From an uncultured Prevotellaceae bacterium (lineage in GTDB: Bacteria; Bacteroidota; Bacteroidia; Bacteroidales; Bacteroidaceae): a stretch of 64,000 nucleotides of DNA. This document shows positions 7,615-17,832 of this stretch, piece after piece; the stretch's first letter is position 1, and each line of letters begins with the position of its first letter. Location of the stretch: the NCBI GenBank assembly GCA_902801375.1, contig CADCIB010000003.1, positions 62,001-126,000 of the forward strand. The letters run 5' to 3'. A model generated the notes under the pieces. It was not told the DNA's origin. It saw only the letters and a list, made by a program, of their open reading frames with translations, and ran no database searches. The translations under genes and the position numbers were made by a program.

Positions 7615-8274
7615 TTACCACTTGCCCGTGGGAGCCTTGGGGTTGCGCTTGTTCGTGAGGTTCAGCACCAGGCCAGCGTTCAGGAAGGTGATGTCATAGC
7701 TCGCCGAGGCATAGATGCCCAGCGAAGAAGTAAACATGTATGTGGCACCGCCTTCCACGCCGTAGACATACGTTTTCTTCCTGTCTGTGCTATAGTCCGA
7801 AAGACTGCCGAGGCGAATACCGAAATAGGCACGGGCGAAGAGGTCCAGACGGGCTGCAGGCGTGTAGTGATAGGAGACGAGCGGACCAAAGCCCAGCCAA
7901 TGGTTAGACGCCGTGCGCTCTTGAGTCTCGCTCACCTCATTGCCTTCCTCGTCGGTACTGAGCCACAGCGTCTCAGTGTACTTGCGCTTAAAGCCACCGT
8001 ATTTGACAAAACAGCCATAGCCGAAGGCACCGAAACGCTCCGTTTCCTTCCAACAGCTCTCGCTGAAGAGCGAGATAGTGGGCATGCTCAGACTTTCATG
8101 CTCGCTGAACCAGCTACCGTTCTCCATGAAACCGGCACCCAGACTGAAGACCTTCGTTCCATTGCGGAACACGATGTCGTAGTCGCTCTTGCCCAAAGAT
8201 TCCTGTGCTGACGACTCCATGACGACAGCCATCATGGCAACCACGCAGGCCGCCTTGCAAAACAACTTCTTCAT
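7615..8274 (-). CDS. Outer-membrane beta-barrel-like exported protein
   Basis: 219 residues from ATG 8274 (MKKLFCKAACVVAMMAVVMESSAQ signal peptide). The mature part alternates short aromatic strands with turns (FGAFGYGCFVKYGG, HWLGFGPLVSYHY, LDLFARAYFGIRLG, YVYGVEGGATYMF, LGIYASASYDITF), the pattern of a small 8-strand outer-membrane barrel of the OmpW/PorT-like type. It ends in a short charged tail rather than a C-terminal aromatic residue. It follows the gene at 8296 by 21 bp and is the last gene of the run that begins with the BspA-like genes. Function unknown. Confidence 0.65.
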   Translation of the reverse strand: MKKLFCKAACVVAMMAVVMESSAQESLGKSDYDIVFRNGTKVFSLGAGFMENGSWFSEHESLSMPTISLFSESCWKETERFGAFGYGCFVKYGGFKRKYTETLWLSTDEEGNEVSETQERTASNHWLGFGPLVSYHYTPAARLDLFARAYFGIRLGSLSDYSTDRKKTYVYGVEGGATYMFTSSLGIYASASYDITFLNAGLVLNLTNKRNPKAPTGKW

Positions 8275-8295
8275 GATATATAACATTTTAAGTGA

Positions 8296-8973
8296 TTACT
8301 GTTCCGATAGAATGCTGTCCAGCACCTGCAGCATCGACTCCGGATTGTCGGCTGCCGCATGGCGGTCGAAATCGTCGCTGTCGAAAAACGCCTGCATCGC
8401 AGGGAACGAGACGAAGGGCTGGCGCAGAAATCTCTTCCGCTTCGGAGTCATCATGTCGGTGTAATAGATGCGCACGAAGTCTTCGCCCACCAACTTGTAG
8501 TAGAAGCGGAACACCTCATAGACAATCGTCTGACGACCAGTAAACGTAGAGAAGCGGCAAGTGCCGATATATCCTTTCACCCGTCGGCCGTCATAACTCT
8601 CGCGCATCATGACAGGCACGGGACTGTAAGCCTCATACGCCCCGCTGTCGTTCTTACTGATGAACTCCGGGCGCCACACAATCTCACGTGGGTCCTCCTC
8701 GGAAGGAGGATATACCAGTTTCTCGATGTCCTCGGAGTTATACGTCTTGAACTTCCCTCTCGGCGTGGCTCCTATGCCCACGCTTGTCGCCTCGAAATTG
8801 AGGCTCGTGCGGATGAAGCCGTCCACTATCGAGCCGTCGCGCAGATATAGCTGCACGTGGTAGCTTGTATCGTCTTTCTTCTGTTTCCTGTCGGCCGAGG
8901 CTGTCCCCGCGAGGATGAACAGCACCGCGGCCAACAAAGAAAACCGAAGCATAAAGTCTTTCCTCATATCCAT
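8296..8973 (-). CDS. Exported protein of unknown function
   Basis: 225 residues with a signal peptide (MRKDFMLRFSLLAAVLFILAGTASA; the start may be 8973 or 8967). The mature part begins with a strand-rich module (YHVQLYLRDGSIVDGFIRT) in which a small beta-barrel carries a later KFKTYNSEDIEKLVY segment, reminiscent of stress- or surface-associated proteins that modify a repeated strand. It then has basic and aromatic sequences up to VLDSILSEQ. No family is recognised. It lies 42 bp after the second BspA-like gene and 21 bp before the barrel gene, so all are likely co-transcribed. Confidence 0.6.
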   Translation of the reverse strand: MDMRKDFMLRFSLLAAVLFILAGTASADRKQKKDDTSYHVQLYLRDGSIVDGFIRTSLNFEATSVGIGATPRGKFKTYNSEDIEKLVYPPSEEDPREIVWRPEFISKNDSGAYEAYSPVPVMMRESYDGRRVKGYIGTCRFSTFTGRQTIVYEVFRFYYKLVGEDFVRIYYTDMMTPKRKRFLRQPFVSFPAMQAFFDSDDFDRHAAADNPESMLQVLDSILSEQ

Positions 8974-9015
8974 TTTCTTGTGTCACGATTCTTTAAGCAT
9001 CCACTTCCCGATACT

Positions 9016-10566
9016 CTATTTCACCATAACCTTACGTCGGCTGCCGTCGCTCATCACCACGATGTTCAGCCCGCGCTTATGGCTACCAGCCTTAAATCCG
9101 TCTACCGTATAGCGGGCCTCCTCCACGACAGAGCCTTCCGATATTGTCTGCTGGTCTACCCCTGTGGGATCCATCTCGCGGATATTCTTGAATTTGTTCC
9201 ATACCGGCGTAGCCCTATAGATGTCGGCGCAGCCATAGGGAACATAGAGTATGGTTTTTTCATAACAATAGTCACAGTCATCTGATTCATAGTCGAGAGG
9301 GAAACATGCAAACACTGTTTCGCTAATGGGAAAGGGTGTCCGGATTTGTGAAAAGATTGATTTCAAACTACCTAATTGCTGAAAGGCATACTCGTCGATT
9401 TTAATTAAGCTATATGGCAGTTCCAAGACGGCAAGAGACGGGCACCACTCAAATGCACCTCCTCCTATGTATTTTAGATGATTTGGCATATGCACATAAG
9501 ATAGTTTGCTACAATTTGCAAAGGCGGCAGTCTCAATAGAATCTACTTGATTAGGAATTTGGATGGAAATGAGTTTTTCACATTCCATGAATGTCCCATA
9601 TTGAATTTTTCTGATTAATGGAGGCAATGTTATTTCTTCAAGTCCACTCGCACAAAAAGCGTTACAACCAATATGTTCAACCGATTTTGGTAATGAAATA
9701 GAGTGTAGAGAATAACACTTTGAAAACATATTATCGCCAATCCTACGAATGCCATCGGGAATATTGACATTTTTCAGATTATGACAGTCAGAAAACAAAG
9801 AAGCTCCTAAATCCTTCACATTGTTTGGTATGTTGATGGTTTCAAGGCTTGTACAGCCATAAAAGGCCCCCCAACAAATTTCCTGTAAATTGTCTGGTAA
9901 ACTTACATTCGTCAGTTGTTTGCAGTTTCCGAATGTACTACTCTCTATTTTGGATATACCATCAGGAACCACAATGGAGGCAATGGCAGTGTTACAAAAA
10001 GAAGAATCGCCCATACCCTCTAAACCACGTGGCAATACAATGGAAGAAATGTTTATACAGTCCTTGAAAGCAGCATTACCAATTGTTTTTATACTCTCGG
10101 GTAAATCGATATCTTTCAAACTGGTACAATTGTAGAATGCACCATCTTCTATTGCCTCAATATTGCTTGGAATCTTCATAGTGACCATTTGGCTGTCGTT
10201 TAAAAAAGCCCAACAGCCTATCCGTTTGATGCTTTCTGGTAGAAAGACTTTCAGTAAGCCTTCACAATAACAGAATGCATAGCCACCTATGGCCGTCACA
10301 TGATACCCTTCAACATATTCAGGAATAGTGACAAAACCTCTTGTCTTAGGATGAATTGCCAACCAATCGTAGAATGTCCATTCATTATCATATTCAGGTC
10401 GCTGGACGAATGTACCAACCTGAACCTCGTTTTCTCCTGTTATCATATACGTGACTCTCACACCTTCTTCCGTCAGTGCATCAAATGTGTCACCAACTTC
10501 TGCATTTGAGGTAACAGCCAACAAACACAGGTTCATAATTACCAACAGTCTATAGATTTCCTTCAT
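9016..10566 (-). CDS. BspA-like leucine-rich-repeat surface protein
   Basis: 516 residues from ATG 10566 (MKEIYRLLVIMNLCLLAVTSNAEVG signal peptide); longer upstream starts would overlap the previous gene. About 13 tandem LRR_5 repeats of roughly 23 residues run through residues 90-430, with the typical I-x-x-x-A-F-x-x-C-x-x-L-x-x-I-x-L-P motif (for example IKTIGNAAFKDCINISSIVL). The C-terminus (YTVDGFKAGSHKRG then NIVVMSDGSRRKVMVK) resembles the short sorting-like tail found on several other exported proteins here. Members of this family act as adhesins. Eleven bp separate it from the BspA-like gene upstream. Confidence 0.85.
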   Translation of the reverse strand: MKEIYRLLVIMNLCLLAVTSNAEVGDTFDALTEEGVRVTYMITGENEVQVGTFVQRPEYDNEWTFYDWLAIHPKTRGFVTIPEYVEGYHVTAIGGYAFCYCEGLLKVFLPESIKRIGCWAFLNDSQMVTMKIPSNIEAIEDGAFYNCTSLKDIDLPESIKTIGNAAFKDCINISSIVLPRGLEGMGDSSFCNTAIASIVVPDGISKIESSTFGNCKQLTNVSLPDNLQEICWGAFYGCTSLETINIPNNVKDLGASLFSDCHNLKNVNIPDGIRRIGDNMFSKCYSLHSISLPKSVEHIGCNAFCASGLEEITLPPLIRKIQYGTFMECEKLISIQIPNQVDSIETAAFANCSKLSYVHMPNHLKYIGGGAFEWCPSLAVLELPYSLIKIDEYAFQQLGSLKSIFSQIRTPFPISETVFACFPLDYESDDCDYCYEKTILYVPYGCADIYRATPVWNKFKNIREMDPTGVDQQTISEGSVVEEARYTVDGFKAGSHKRGLNIVVMSDGSRRKVMVK

Positions 10567-10577
10567 GGCTTTTTTAG

Positions 10578-11909
10578 TTATTTCGTTATTACTTTTTTGA
10601 CTCTTCCATCTTTCATTTTCAAAACTCTGATACCTTTTACGCATGGAGCAGACAGAACACCCGATAAGTCATAATGAGTTGATTCAGATGACACTCCCGT
10701 ATCAGTAACACTCTTTATTCCCATGCCTTCCATCTCAACGATGTGCTTGAATTGTTTCCAGCCATCTGTTGACTGGTAATTATCTATACTGCCTTTAGGA
10801 ACATAAAGCGTGGCATCTTCATAATGATTCTGATGATTCCAAGAAGAGAAATCAAAAACAGACACATCTAAAGGTGCAGGATTTGAATTATATGAGTAAA
10901 TATCTTTTATACCTTTGCAATCCCAAAATGTTCCCACGCCATATTCCTTGACACTTGTAGGTATTATAACGCATTCCAAACTGTTGCAATCAGAAAATGC
11001 CCCTTTCCCTATTGATTTCAAAGATTCGGGCAACCTTACCGATTTAAGGCTGCCACATACTCTAAAGGCCCCCGCTCCGATATATGAAACACTATTTGGC
11101 AGATTAAGATCGCCCTGAAGGTTTGTGCTTATGAATGCCTGGGCTCTTATTTCTCTTAATTGTGAGTTTTCCGCAAAAGTAATCGTGGAAAGTTTTGAAT
11201 GCCAAAAAGCATACGTACCAATGGCTACAACACTTGCTGGTATGTCAATACTCTCTATCATAGACCCCCAAAAGCAAGCTTCCTCAAGTGATTCCACACC
11301 CTCTGGAATTGTTAGGTGGTTGAGGTTTAGACAATCTTTAAATGCAGTAGCACCAATATGCTTTACACCATTGGGAATAAAGGAGTTGTCACATCCTTTC
11401 ATTAACGTTCCATCTTCCTTCCGAATGAGAGCATTGCAATTATCACGTGAGTCGTAAAAGAGATTGTCCTCATCTACAACAATGGATTTCAAGGCGTAAC
11501 AATTACTGAAAGGAAATCCTCCTATATACTCTACCGATTTAGGAATAAATATACTCTCCAAAGCTTCACAATACATGAATATGTCATCTTCCAATATTGT
11601 GACACTTTCGGGTATTGTGACTGATTTTATATCATTGTTTGGACTCAAAAAATTACCTCCAATCATCGTTACTTTGTAACCATTAACTTCTGAAGGTATA
11701 GTTAGGTGGTCTTTTGAATAACAGTATTGCCCTGTCTGTGGATCCTCTTGTTTGAAAACATATTCAAGCTCTACGCAATTTTCTGAGATTATGACATATT
11801 GCATTTCTATGCCGTCTTCGTTCACGGCCGTGAAAATTTCGCCAACTTCTGCCTGCAATGACAATGGCATCAGCAGGCTTATACACATTGTGATGAATAC
11901 CTTTTTCAT
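10578..11909 (-). CDS. BspA-like leucine-rich-repeat surface protein
   Basis: 443 residues from ATG 11909 (MKKVFITMCISLLMPLSLQAEVG). The 72 codons upstream in frame are rejected because the promoter at 11956-11986 lies within them. Roughly nine LRR_5 repeats cover residues 60-360 (for example VESLEEACFWGSMIESIDIP and LKSIGKGAFSDCNSLECVII). It ends in HYDLSGVLSAPCVKG...LKMKDGRVKKVITK, a tail like that of its neighbour. First gene of the BspA run; the mature N-terminus EVGEIFTAVNEDGIEMQYVI matches the EVGDTFDALTEEGVRVTYMI of the next gene, so the two arose by duplication. Probable adhesin. Confidence 0.85.
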   Translation of the reverse strand: MKKVFITMCISLLMPLSLQAEVGEIFTAVNEDGIEMQYVIISENCVELEYVFKQEDPQTGQYCYSKDHLTIPSEVNGYKVTMIGGNFLSPNNDIKSVTIPESVTILEDDIFMYCEALESIFIPKSVEYIGGFPFSNCYALKSIVVDEDNLFYDSRDNCNALIRKEDGTLMKGCDNSFIPNGVKHIGATAFKDCLNLNHLTIPEGVESLEEACFWGSMIESIDIPASVVAIGTYAFWHSKLSTITFAENSQLREIRAQAFISTNLQGDLNLPNSVSYIGAGAFRVCGSLKSVRLPESLKSIGKGAFSDCNSLECVIIPTSVKEYGVGTFWDCKGIKDIYSYNSNPAPLDVSVFDFSSWNHQNHYEDATLYVPKGSIDNYQSTDGWKQFKHIVEMEGMGIKSVTDTGVSSESTHYDLSGVLSAPCVKGIRVLKMKDGRVKKVITK

Positions 11910-11955
11910 GATGTTTGATTTTGATAGTCCAGTAATTCGGTTCATATTTCGAGTG

Positions 11956-11986
11956 CAAAGATAATGGTTAATATTGAAACACCAAA
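11956..11986 (-). promoter_or_regulatory. Promoter of the BspA operon
   Basis: Minus strand TTTG (11983-11986), 19-nt spacer, TATCTTTG (11956-11963): an exact consensus, 47 bp upstream of ATG 11909. A run of 14 A on the minus strand (12008-12021) lies just upstream. Confidence 0.8.
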
Positions 11987-12021
11987 GAAAATGGCGATAA
12001 AAATATGTTTTTTTTTTTTTG

Positions 12022-12249
12022 TTAACATCCTGTTGTCCAGCCAATATAGCTGTTTCCTTCGGCATCGTATCTACATATATCATATACACCGCTGCCGTAG
12101 AACGTGAGATTGTACACCGCGCCATTTATTACCAAGGGATAGTTCTTATTTAAGACAACCACATCAATTGCAGTTGTCTCAATAGACTGCGCCATTGAAA
12201 CTTGTGGAAGAATTCCCAAAATCGCTGACAAGACAATTGTTCTTTCCAT
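12022..12249 (-). CDS. Small secreted protein, 75 residues
   Basis: Starts at ATG 12249 with a clear signal peptide (MERTIVLSAILGILPQVSMAQ); the mature protein has about 54 residues (SIETTAIDVVVLNKNYPLVI then NGAVYNLTFYGSGVYDICRYD) ending in TTGC. In-frame codons upstream overlap its promoter (12282-12312). The strand-rich mature part resembles the end of a longer surface protein, but no family is recognised. It sits between the TPR regulator and the BspA operon and has its own promoter. Confidence 0.55.
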   Translation of the reverse strand: MERTIVLSAILGILPQVSMAQSIETTAIDVVVLNKNYPLVINGAVYNLTFYGSGVYDICRYDAEGNSYIGWTTGC

Positions 12250-12281
12250 GTTTGAAACCAATTTGCAAAACTTTTTCCGTG

Positions 12282-12312
12282 CAAAAATATCCATAAAAAA
12301 AAGAAATACCAA
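12282..12312 (-). promoter_or_regulatory. Promoter of the small secreted protein gene
   Basis: Minus strand TTGG (12309-12312), 19-nt spacer, TATTTTTG (12282-12289), 33 bp upstream of ATG 12249. Confidence 0.65.
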
Positions 12313-12350
12313 GAAATAATTCAATTATCTTTTTGATGCGTCTCATATAC

Positions 12351-12398
12351 AATAATCCTTGGAAATCCCTTTGTTTAAAGGATTTTCCAAGGATTATT
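12351..12398 (-). terminator. Long inverted repeat after the TPR regulator, probable terminator
   Basis: Arms of about 22 bp (12351-12372 and 12377-12398; AATAATCCTTGG at the outer end) with one or two imperfections and a 4-nt loop. It lies 33 bp after the stop of the regulator gene and 39 bp upstream of the next promoter. No U run follows it, so it may act with another factor. Short outer arms CGTCTCAT (12339-12346) and ATGAGACG (12421-12428) can extend the structure. Confidence 0.6.
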
Positions 12399-12430
12399 AC
12401 ATATCGTTTATGTTATTCAAATGAGACGTT

Positions 12431-14254
12431 TCACTCTGCATGAGAGCCCTTCTTCAAGCACTTTTTCATCCGATTGCGATAGTTTCTCACAGAAGAACTT
12501 TCGATATTCAGCAACATACAGACATCCTTATTGCTGAATCCTTCATCAATCAGTATCAGGTAGAAAACATAACGAAGTGTCAAAGTCTCATACATTCTTG
12601 TCAAATCGTAATATCGCTCTGGATAAGTGAAAGCAAAAAAATCAACGAAGTCTTGCTCATCCTCAGAGGAAAAGTGTGGATACTGTTTTGTAGAGATAAT
12701 CTGCTGGTACACTTGCTTTCCATGTCCCAAACGTGCAAACAAATCGTTTTGCTGATTCCTGATTTGTTTCCTTAAGTCGGTGATCTCGTGTTCGTATGTT
12801 TCTTTCTTTAATTCCAATATACCGATATGAGAACTGTGCCTTTCCAACTGTTGCTGGAAATCCTCCAAATGCTGAAGGCCTTCTTCTATGATTATGTCTT
12901 GATGTGCGATTCTCCCATGCAGTTCTTCTATTTCCTCCTTCGACTGTTTATTCTCGGTTTCCATACGTATGACCTTGGCCTGAAGCTCTCGCTTTTTGGC
13001 AATCCCTTCGTTAATGGAACGTATGTTTTCTTCAATGATGGTATGCAGACGTCTGTTCTTTAGCACGAAGTAAGAACTCATTAATAGCCAAACGACAAGC
13101 AATAGAGTGATGATACTGACAAAGATGGTAGTTCTGTAGGCCATTCTTTTCTCAACGGAAACTTTGTCGTATTTCTTCTGTATCTCTGCCAGACGACTGG
13201 TGAGAATACTGTTCTTATAGAGATATTCTACGCTATCTCTCTTTTTTAAGTTTTCCAACGCCTTTTGGTATTGGTTGCTTTGGGCATAAATGTCTGACAG
13301 GTATTGGTAGGCATCTATGGAAAACTCATTTTGATTGAATAAAATTGCTTTATTAAGATTCACCACTGCACTGTCATTCTGCCCTTGTTTCATAGCAATC
13401 ATTCCAAGCATTAGAAGGATATTAGCCTTCGGCTTAATGGACAATGCATGGTTAAGAAGATTCTTTGCCTCAGCATACTGTCCTCTTTTGATATAGTCAC
13501 CTGCCAAATTCGACAACACGAAGACCTTAGAGGTATCATTAATCTCATCGATATACTCCATATTCTTTTTTTGAATCCAAAGCGCACTATCATGATACCC
13601 CAGCTTTGTATAAGTGCAAGAAAGGCAATCGTATGCCAATGACACTACTTCGACATCATCAAGTTTTCTGGAACTATCCAGGAATTTTCTGAAATAGATG
13701 AGGGCATCATCATAATTGCGAGAGTCATAGTTTGCATTACCAAGATTCTCATAAATTTTATTCTTTAGCAGTTCTTGCTCTGGCAAGCGTATCCTTCCGT
13801 TCCCGAGCGCATCACTGCCTTGCTCGGCAAGTTCCTCGGCCTGCTTTAGCAGGAGGGTGGCTTCTTCTTTCTTGCCAAGTTCGTAGAGGACGACGGCCTT
13901 GTAGTAGAGGGAGGCACCCAAGGCCCCTCTCTTATCCCTCAAAAAGGGTGAAGATTGGATACCATTGTGGGAAGCAGAGTAGTATGCAATGCTGCGGTTG
14001 ATGAACGTGGTGTCTACAGGCTGGTAGAGCTTATAACGGGCGGCGGTGAGGAGCAGGCCGTAGTGAGCCTGCTCCTTTTCGGACAGGCGGTCGTAGTCGA
14101 TGCTTTCCAACAGGTGCAGTACGGAGTCGGGGCGTTGTTCTATCAGGGAGTCGATGGCTCCACCCATCCTCCCCAAGGGGGAGGGATCGTTGCAGGCCTG
14201 CAGGAGTGCCAGCAGGGTGAGCAGAAAGGTGTATGTCTGAATCGTTCTTTTCAT
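12431..14254 (-). CDS. Membrane-tethered TPR regulator with C-terminal HTH
   Basis: 607 residues. Lipoprotein-type signal peptide (TFLLTLLALLQAC), then TPR helices to about residue 365 (ALENLKKRD and the YQYLSDIYAQSNQYQKALEN unit), a single membrane helix near 373-397 (TIFVSIITLLLVVWLLMSSY), a long coiled coil (about 400-500) and a C-terminal helix-turn-helix of LuxR-like spacing (LTLRYVFYLILIDEGFSNKD then VCMLLNIESSSVRNYRNRMK). The design places TPRs outside and the DNA-binding domain in the cytoplasm, so it may sense an envelope signal directly. Next to the signal peptide, DPSPLGRMGGA is encoded by a GC-rich repeat element (14158-14185). It precedes the small secreted gene and the BspA operon, its likely targets. 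Confidence 0.75.
   Translation of the reverse strand: MKRTIQTYTFLLTLLALLQACNDPSPLGRMGGAIDSLIEQRPDSVLHLLESIDYDRLSEKEQAHYGLLLTAARYKLYQPVDTTFINRSIAYYSASHNGIQSSPFLRDKRGALGASLYYKAVVLYELGKKEEATLLLKQAEELAEQGSDALGNGRIRLPEQELLKNKIYENLGNANYDSRNYDDALIYFRKFLDSSRKLDDVEVVSLAYDCLSCTYTKLGYHDSALWIQKKNMEYIDEINDTSKVFVLSNLAGDYIKRGQYAEAKNLLNHALSIKPKANILLMLGMIAMKQGQNDSAVVNLNKAILFNQNEFSIDAYQYLSDIYAQSNQYQKALENLKKRDSVEYLYKNSILTSRLAEIQKKYDKVSVEKRMAYRTTIFVSIITLLLVVWLLMSSYFVLKNRRLHTIIEENIRSINEGIAKKRELQAKVIRMETENKQSKEEIEELHGRIAHQDIIIEEGLQHLEDFQQQLERHSSHIGILELKKETYEHEITDLRKQIRNQQNDLFARLGHGKQVYQQIISTKQYPHFSSEDEQDFVDFFAFTYPERYYDLTRMYETLTLRYVFYLILIDEGFSNKDVCMLLNIESSSVRNYRNRMKKCLKKGSHAE
14158..14185 (-). repeat. GC-rich repeat element inside the TPR regulator gene
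   Basis: 28-bp sequence whose minus strand reads CCCTCCCCCTTGGGGAGG followed by ATGGGTGGAG. It matches 41561-41588 at 23 of 28 positions, although the two genes are unrelated. Here it encodes PSPLGRMGG in frame, just after the lipobox cysteine. Confidence 0.65.
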
Positions 14255-14274
14255 GATATCGCGCTATTCGCCTG

Positions 14275-14305
14275 TAAAGATACGACTTTTCTGTGATATG
14301 CACAA
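14275..14305 (-). promoter_or_regulatory. Promoter of the TPR regulator gene
   Basis: Minus strand TTGT (14302-14305), 19-nt spacer, TATCTTTA (14275-14282), 21 bp upstream of ATG 14254. The last base of the -7 box departs from the consensus. Confidence 0.55.
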
Positions 14306-14334
14306 GTTTATTCAAGAAAAACCCTTCTTGTGTA

Positions 14335-14377
14335 CAAATAAAAAGGCCTCTGGAGTATCGCACACTCCAGAAGCCTT
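14335..14377 (-). terminator. Terminator of eno
   Basis: Arms AAGGC(C/T)TCTGGAGT of 14 bp (14343-14356 and 14364-14377) with a 7-nt loop. On the minus strand it is followed by TTTTTATTTG. It lies 29 bp after the enolase stop. Confidence 0.85.
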
Positions 14378-14405
14378 TATGCTTCATCAAAGACGAAGGA
14401 AATGG

Positions 14406-15719
<1,314 letters not shown>

Positions 15720-15837
15720 TTACTAAATGATTAAAATATACCTATTTGGTTCTTCTACGTTGCAAAATTACTGAATAATGTTGACTTTCAGTGCAGTAAG
15801 CGTTTGGAATTTTACTGGTTTAACAATATTTATATTA

Positions 15838-16137
15838 TCATTCCTTTGTGCGGGCAAGCAACTCATGCACGGTGGAACACACTTCACGGTTGTCGGTAAG
15901 CATGTTCCAGACGCCATCCTCAGAGAGCACGCCACGCTTTAAATCGGCGGGCAGACGTCCTGCCTCATCGTCGGCGAGGTCATGTTTCCACTCATCGCTG
16001 CCATAATATGCTTCAAGGATAGCGATATCTTCCTGCACCTCGATATATTTATCGAGTGCCGCTGCCATTTCCATCACAGCCACCGAAGCCCGTTCGAGCC
16101 GCTGTTCCATCTGTCGGATTCTGTCTGCCTGTTCCAT
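15838..16137 (-). CDS. DUF4298 family protein
   Basis: 99 residues, cytoplasmic, mostly helical. The family hallmark LEAYYGSDEWKHDLADDEAG is followed by LPADLKRGVLSEDGVWNML and NREVC. DUF4298 proteins are small and uncharacterised; the gene often sits next to metabolic genes in Firmicutes and Bacteroidetes. It begins 4 bp after the stop of the sugar transporter gene, so the two are one transcript. Confidence 0.85.
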   Translation of the reverse strand: MEQADRIRQMEQRLERASVAVMEMAAALDKYIEVQEDIAILEAYYGSDEWKHDLADDEAGRLPADLKRGVLSEDGVWNMLTDNREVCSTVHELLARTKE

Positions 16138-16141
16138 AATC

Positions 16142-17620
16142 TTATACTTTTGCTGATTTCTTACGCCATATACTACTCATCTCCTCCAAAGACTTGCCCT
16201 TGGTCTCAGGCACCAATCGCCACACGAAGAAGGCGGCCACCACGCAGAATACGCCATAGAGACCGTAGGTGAACCAATGGCCAAAGTCGGGGTCGCCGGC
16301 TGTCTTCATGTTGAACATGGGAACGAACGAAGTTGAGACAATCCAGTTGAAGATCCATTGGAAGGCCACGGCGATGGCTACAGCTTTGCTTCGGATGGTG
16401 TTGGGGAATATCTCTGCAATGAGCACCCAGCAGATGGGTCCCCACGAGAACATAAACGAGGCTGAGTAGACCATGATGCTGAGCATGCAGACAAGGTTCA
16501 GCGCGTCGTTGCCAAAGGTCAGCGCCACGCCGAAGGCTCCGATAGCCATGCCGATGGAGCCCCAGATGAGCAGTGGTCTGCGTCCGAGTTTCTCCACGGT
16601 GAAGATGGCCACGAGCGTGAACAGGATGTTCACCGTGCCCATGATGACGGTCTGCACCATCGGGCTTTCCATGCCCATGTCGTGGAAGATGCGCGGTGCG
16701 TAGTAGAGCACGGCATTGATGCCTACTACCTGTTGGAACACACTGAGCATGATGCCAATGAAGATGACCAGCACGCCATAGGTGAACAGCGGCTCCGTAC
16801 GCACGGTGATGGTCTCCTTGATTTCCGGCAGAATGATGTCGGCACGCCAATTGCCGTTGATTTTCGAGAGTACGTCGTAGGCCTTCTTGTCTTGTCCAAT
16901 CATCACCAGGTAGCGCGGTGTCTCTGGCACGAAGCAGATGAGGAAGGCGAAGAGTCCGGCAGGAATGGCCTCCGATCCGAACATATAGCGCCAACCAGTA
17001 TGGATGGTCCAAGGGTCGCTGCCGCTGGCCACGGCATTCACGCCCTGTCCGATAGACTCGATGATGGGGTTGGTGTGCTCGCCAAGGATGAGGAAATTCA
17101 CGAAATAGACCACCAACTGACCGAAGATGATAGCGAACTGGTTCCACGACACCAACATGCCACGCTTTTTCATCGGTGCCACCTCGCCGATATACATCGG
17201 GCAGATGGCCGAGGCCAGTCCCACGCCCATGCCACCGATGACACGATAGACATTGAAGGCAATGAGCAGGCTGAACGAGGGCTGTCCCTTCTCGAAGAAC
17301 AGGAACTCGGGCGACATGCTGCCCAGGGCTGACACGAAGAAGAGCACGCCCGCCAAGATCAGCGAACGTTTACGCCCTAACCGCAAGGCCAATATACCGC
17401 TGAGGGCTGAGCCGATGATGCAGCCGATAAGTGCACTGGCACAGGTGAATCCGTGCCAAGCATCAGTGTAGGTGAAGTCGTTGGCTCCGATAAAAAACGC
17501 CTGGAGACCCTTCTCGGCTCCAGAGATGACGGCGGTGTCGTATCCGAAGAGCAGTCCGCCCAAAACGGCCACCATCACAATTCTGAAGAGGTAGCCCTTG
17601 CTTCCATTGTCCGTATTCAT
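16142..17620 (-). CDS. xylE: Sugar/proton symporter, XylE-like MFS
   Basis: 492 residues with about 12 membrane segments, in the inner membrane. Sugar-porter signatures are complete: GGLLFGYDTAVISGA in helix 1, RLGRKRS after helix 2, GVGLASAICPMYIGE in helix 4-5, PETPRYLV in the central loop, QQVVGINAVLYYAPRIF in helix 7, EKLGRRPLL, and the C-terminal VPETKGKSLEEM. It most resembles XylE-type D-xylose or hexose proton symporters; the substrate cannot be read from sequence. Its own promoter lies at 17645-17675 and DUF4298 follows after 4 bp. Confidence 0.88.
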   Translation of the reverse strand: MNTDNGSKGYLFRIVMVAVLGGLLFGYDTAVISGAEKGLQAFFIGANDFTYTDAWHGFTCASALIGCIIGSALSGILALRLGRKRSLILAGVLFFVSALGSMSPEFLFFEKGQPSFSLLIAFNVYRVIGGMGVGLASAICPMYIGEVAPMKKRGMLVSWNQFAIIFGQLVVYFVNFLILGEHTNPIIESIGQGVNAVASGSDPWTIHTGWRYMFGSEAIPAGLFAFLICFVPETPRYLVMIGQDKKAYDVLSKINGNWRADIILPEIKETITVRTEPLFTYGVLVIFIGIMLSVFQQVVGINAVLYYAPRIFHDMGMESPMVQTVIMGTVNILFTLVAIFTVEKLGRRPLLIWGSIGMAIGAFGVALTFGNDALNLVCMLSIMVYSASFMFSWGPICWVLIAEIFPNTIRSKAVAIAVAFQWIFNWIVSTSFVPMFNMKTAGDPDFGHWFTYGLYGVFCVVAAFFVWRLVPETKGKSLEEMSSIWRKKSAKV

Positions 17621-17644
17621 AGAATGATGATATCAATTTGGTTG

Positions 17645-17675
17645 CAAAATTAATAAAAAAAGCTGAGATACTCAA
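17645..17675 (-). promoter_or_regulatory. Promoter of the sugar transporter operon
   Basis: Minus strand TTGA (17672-17675), 19-nt spacer, TAATTTTG (17645-17652), 25 bp upstream of ATG 17620. Confidence 0.6.
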
Positions 17676-17778
17676 CAAAAAGTAAACTTTTTCTCATACC
17701 TTTTTTCATTTGCCATCAAAGCGGTTAAAACCAGAGGCAAGTCGCAACAGGAACAAATAAAGGTAACATATATTACCC

Positions 17779-17812
17779 CAAAAAAGGAGAGTGCCATTCA
17801 AGCACTCTCCTT
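17779..17812 (-). terminator. Terminator of the minus-strand SusCD operon
   Basis: Ten-bp arms AAGGAGAGTG and CACTCTCCTT around a 9-nt loop, followed on the minus strand by TTTTTTGGGG. It lies 20 bp after the stop of the lipid-binding-like lipoprotein gene. Confidence 0.85.
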
Positions 17813-17832
17813 CATTTATGATCGTCAGACGA

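Noticed and set aside
12008-12021. Run of 14 T on the plus strand
   Set aside because: Homopolymer in a leader region without a stem next to it, so not a terminator by itself; it could be a slippage site, but nothing supports a function.
13900-13960. Segment SSPFLRDKRGALG in the TPR regulator as another repeat insertion
   Set aside because: The DNA is not clearly similar to the GC-rich element at 14158 and no second copy was found in the window.
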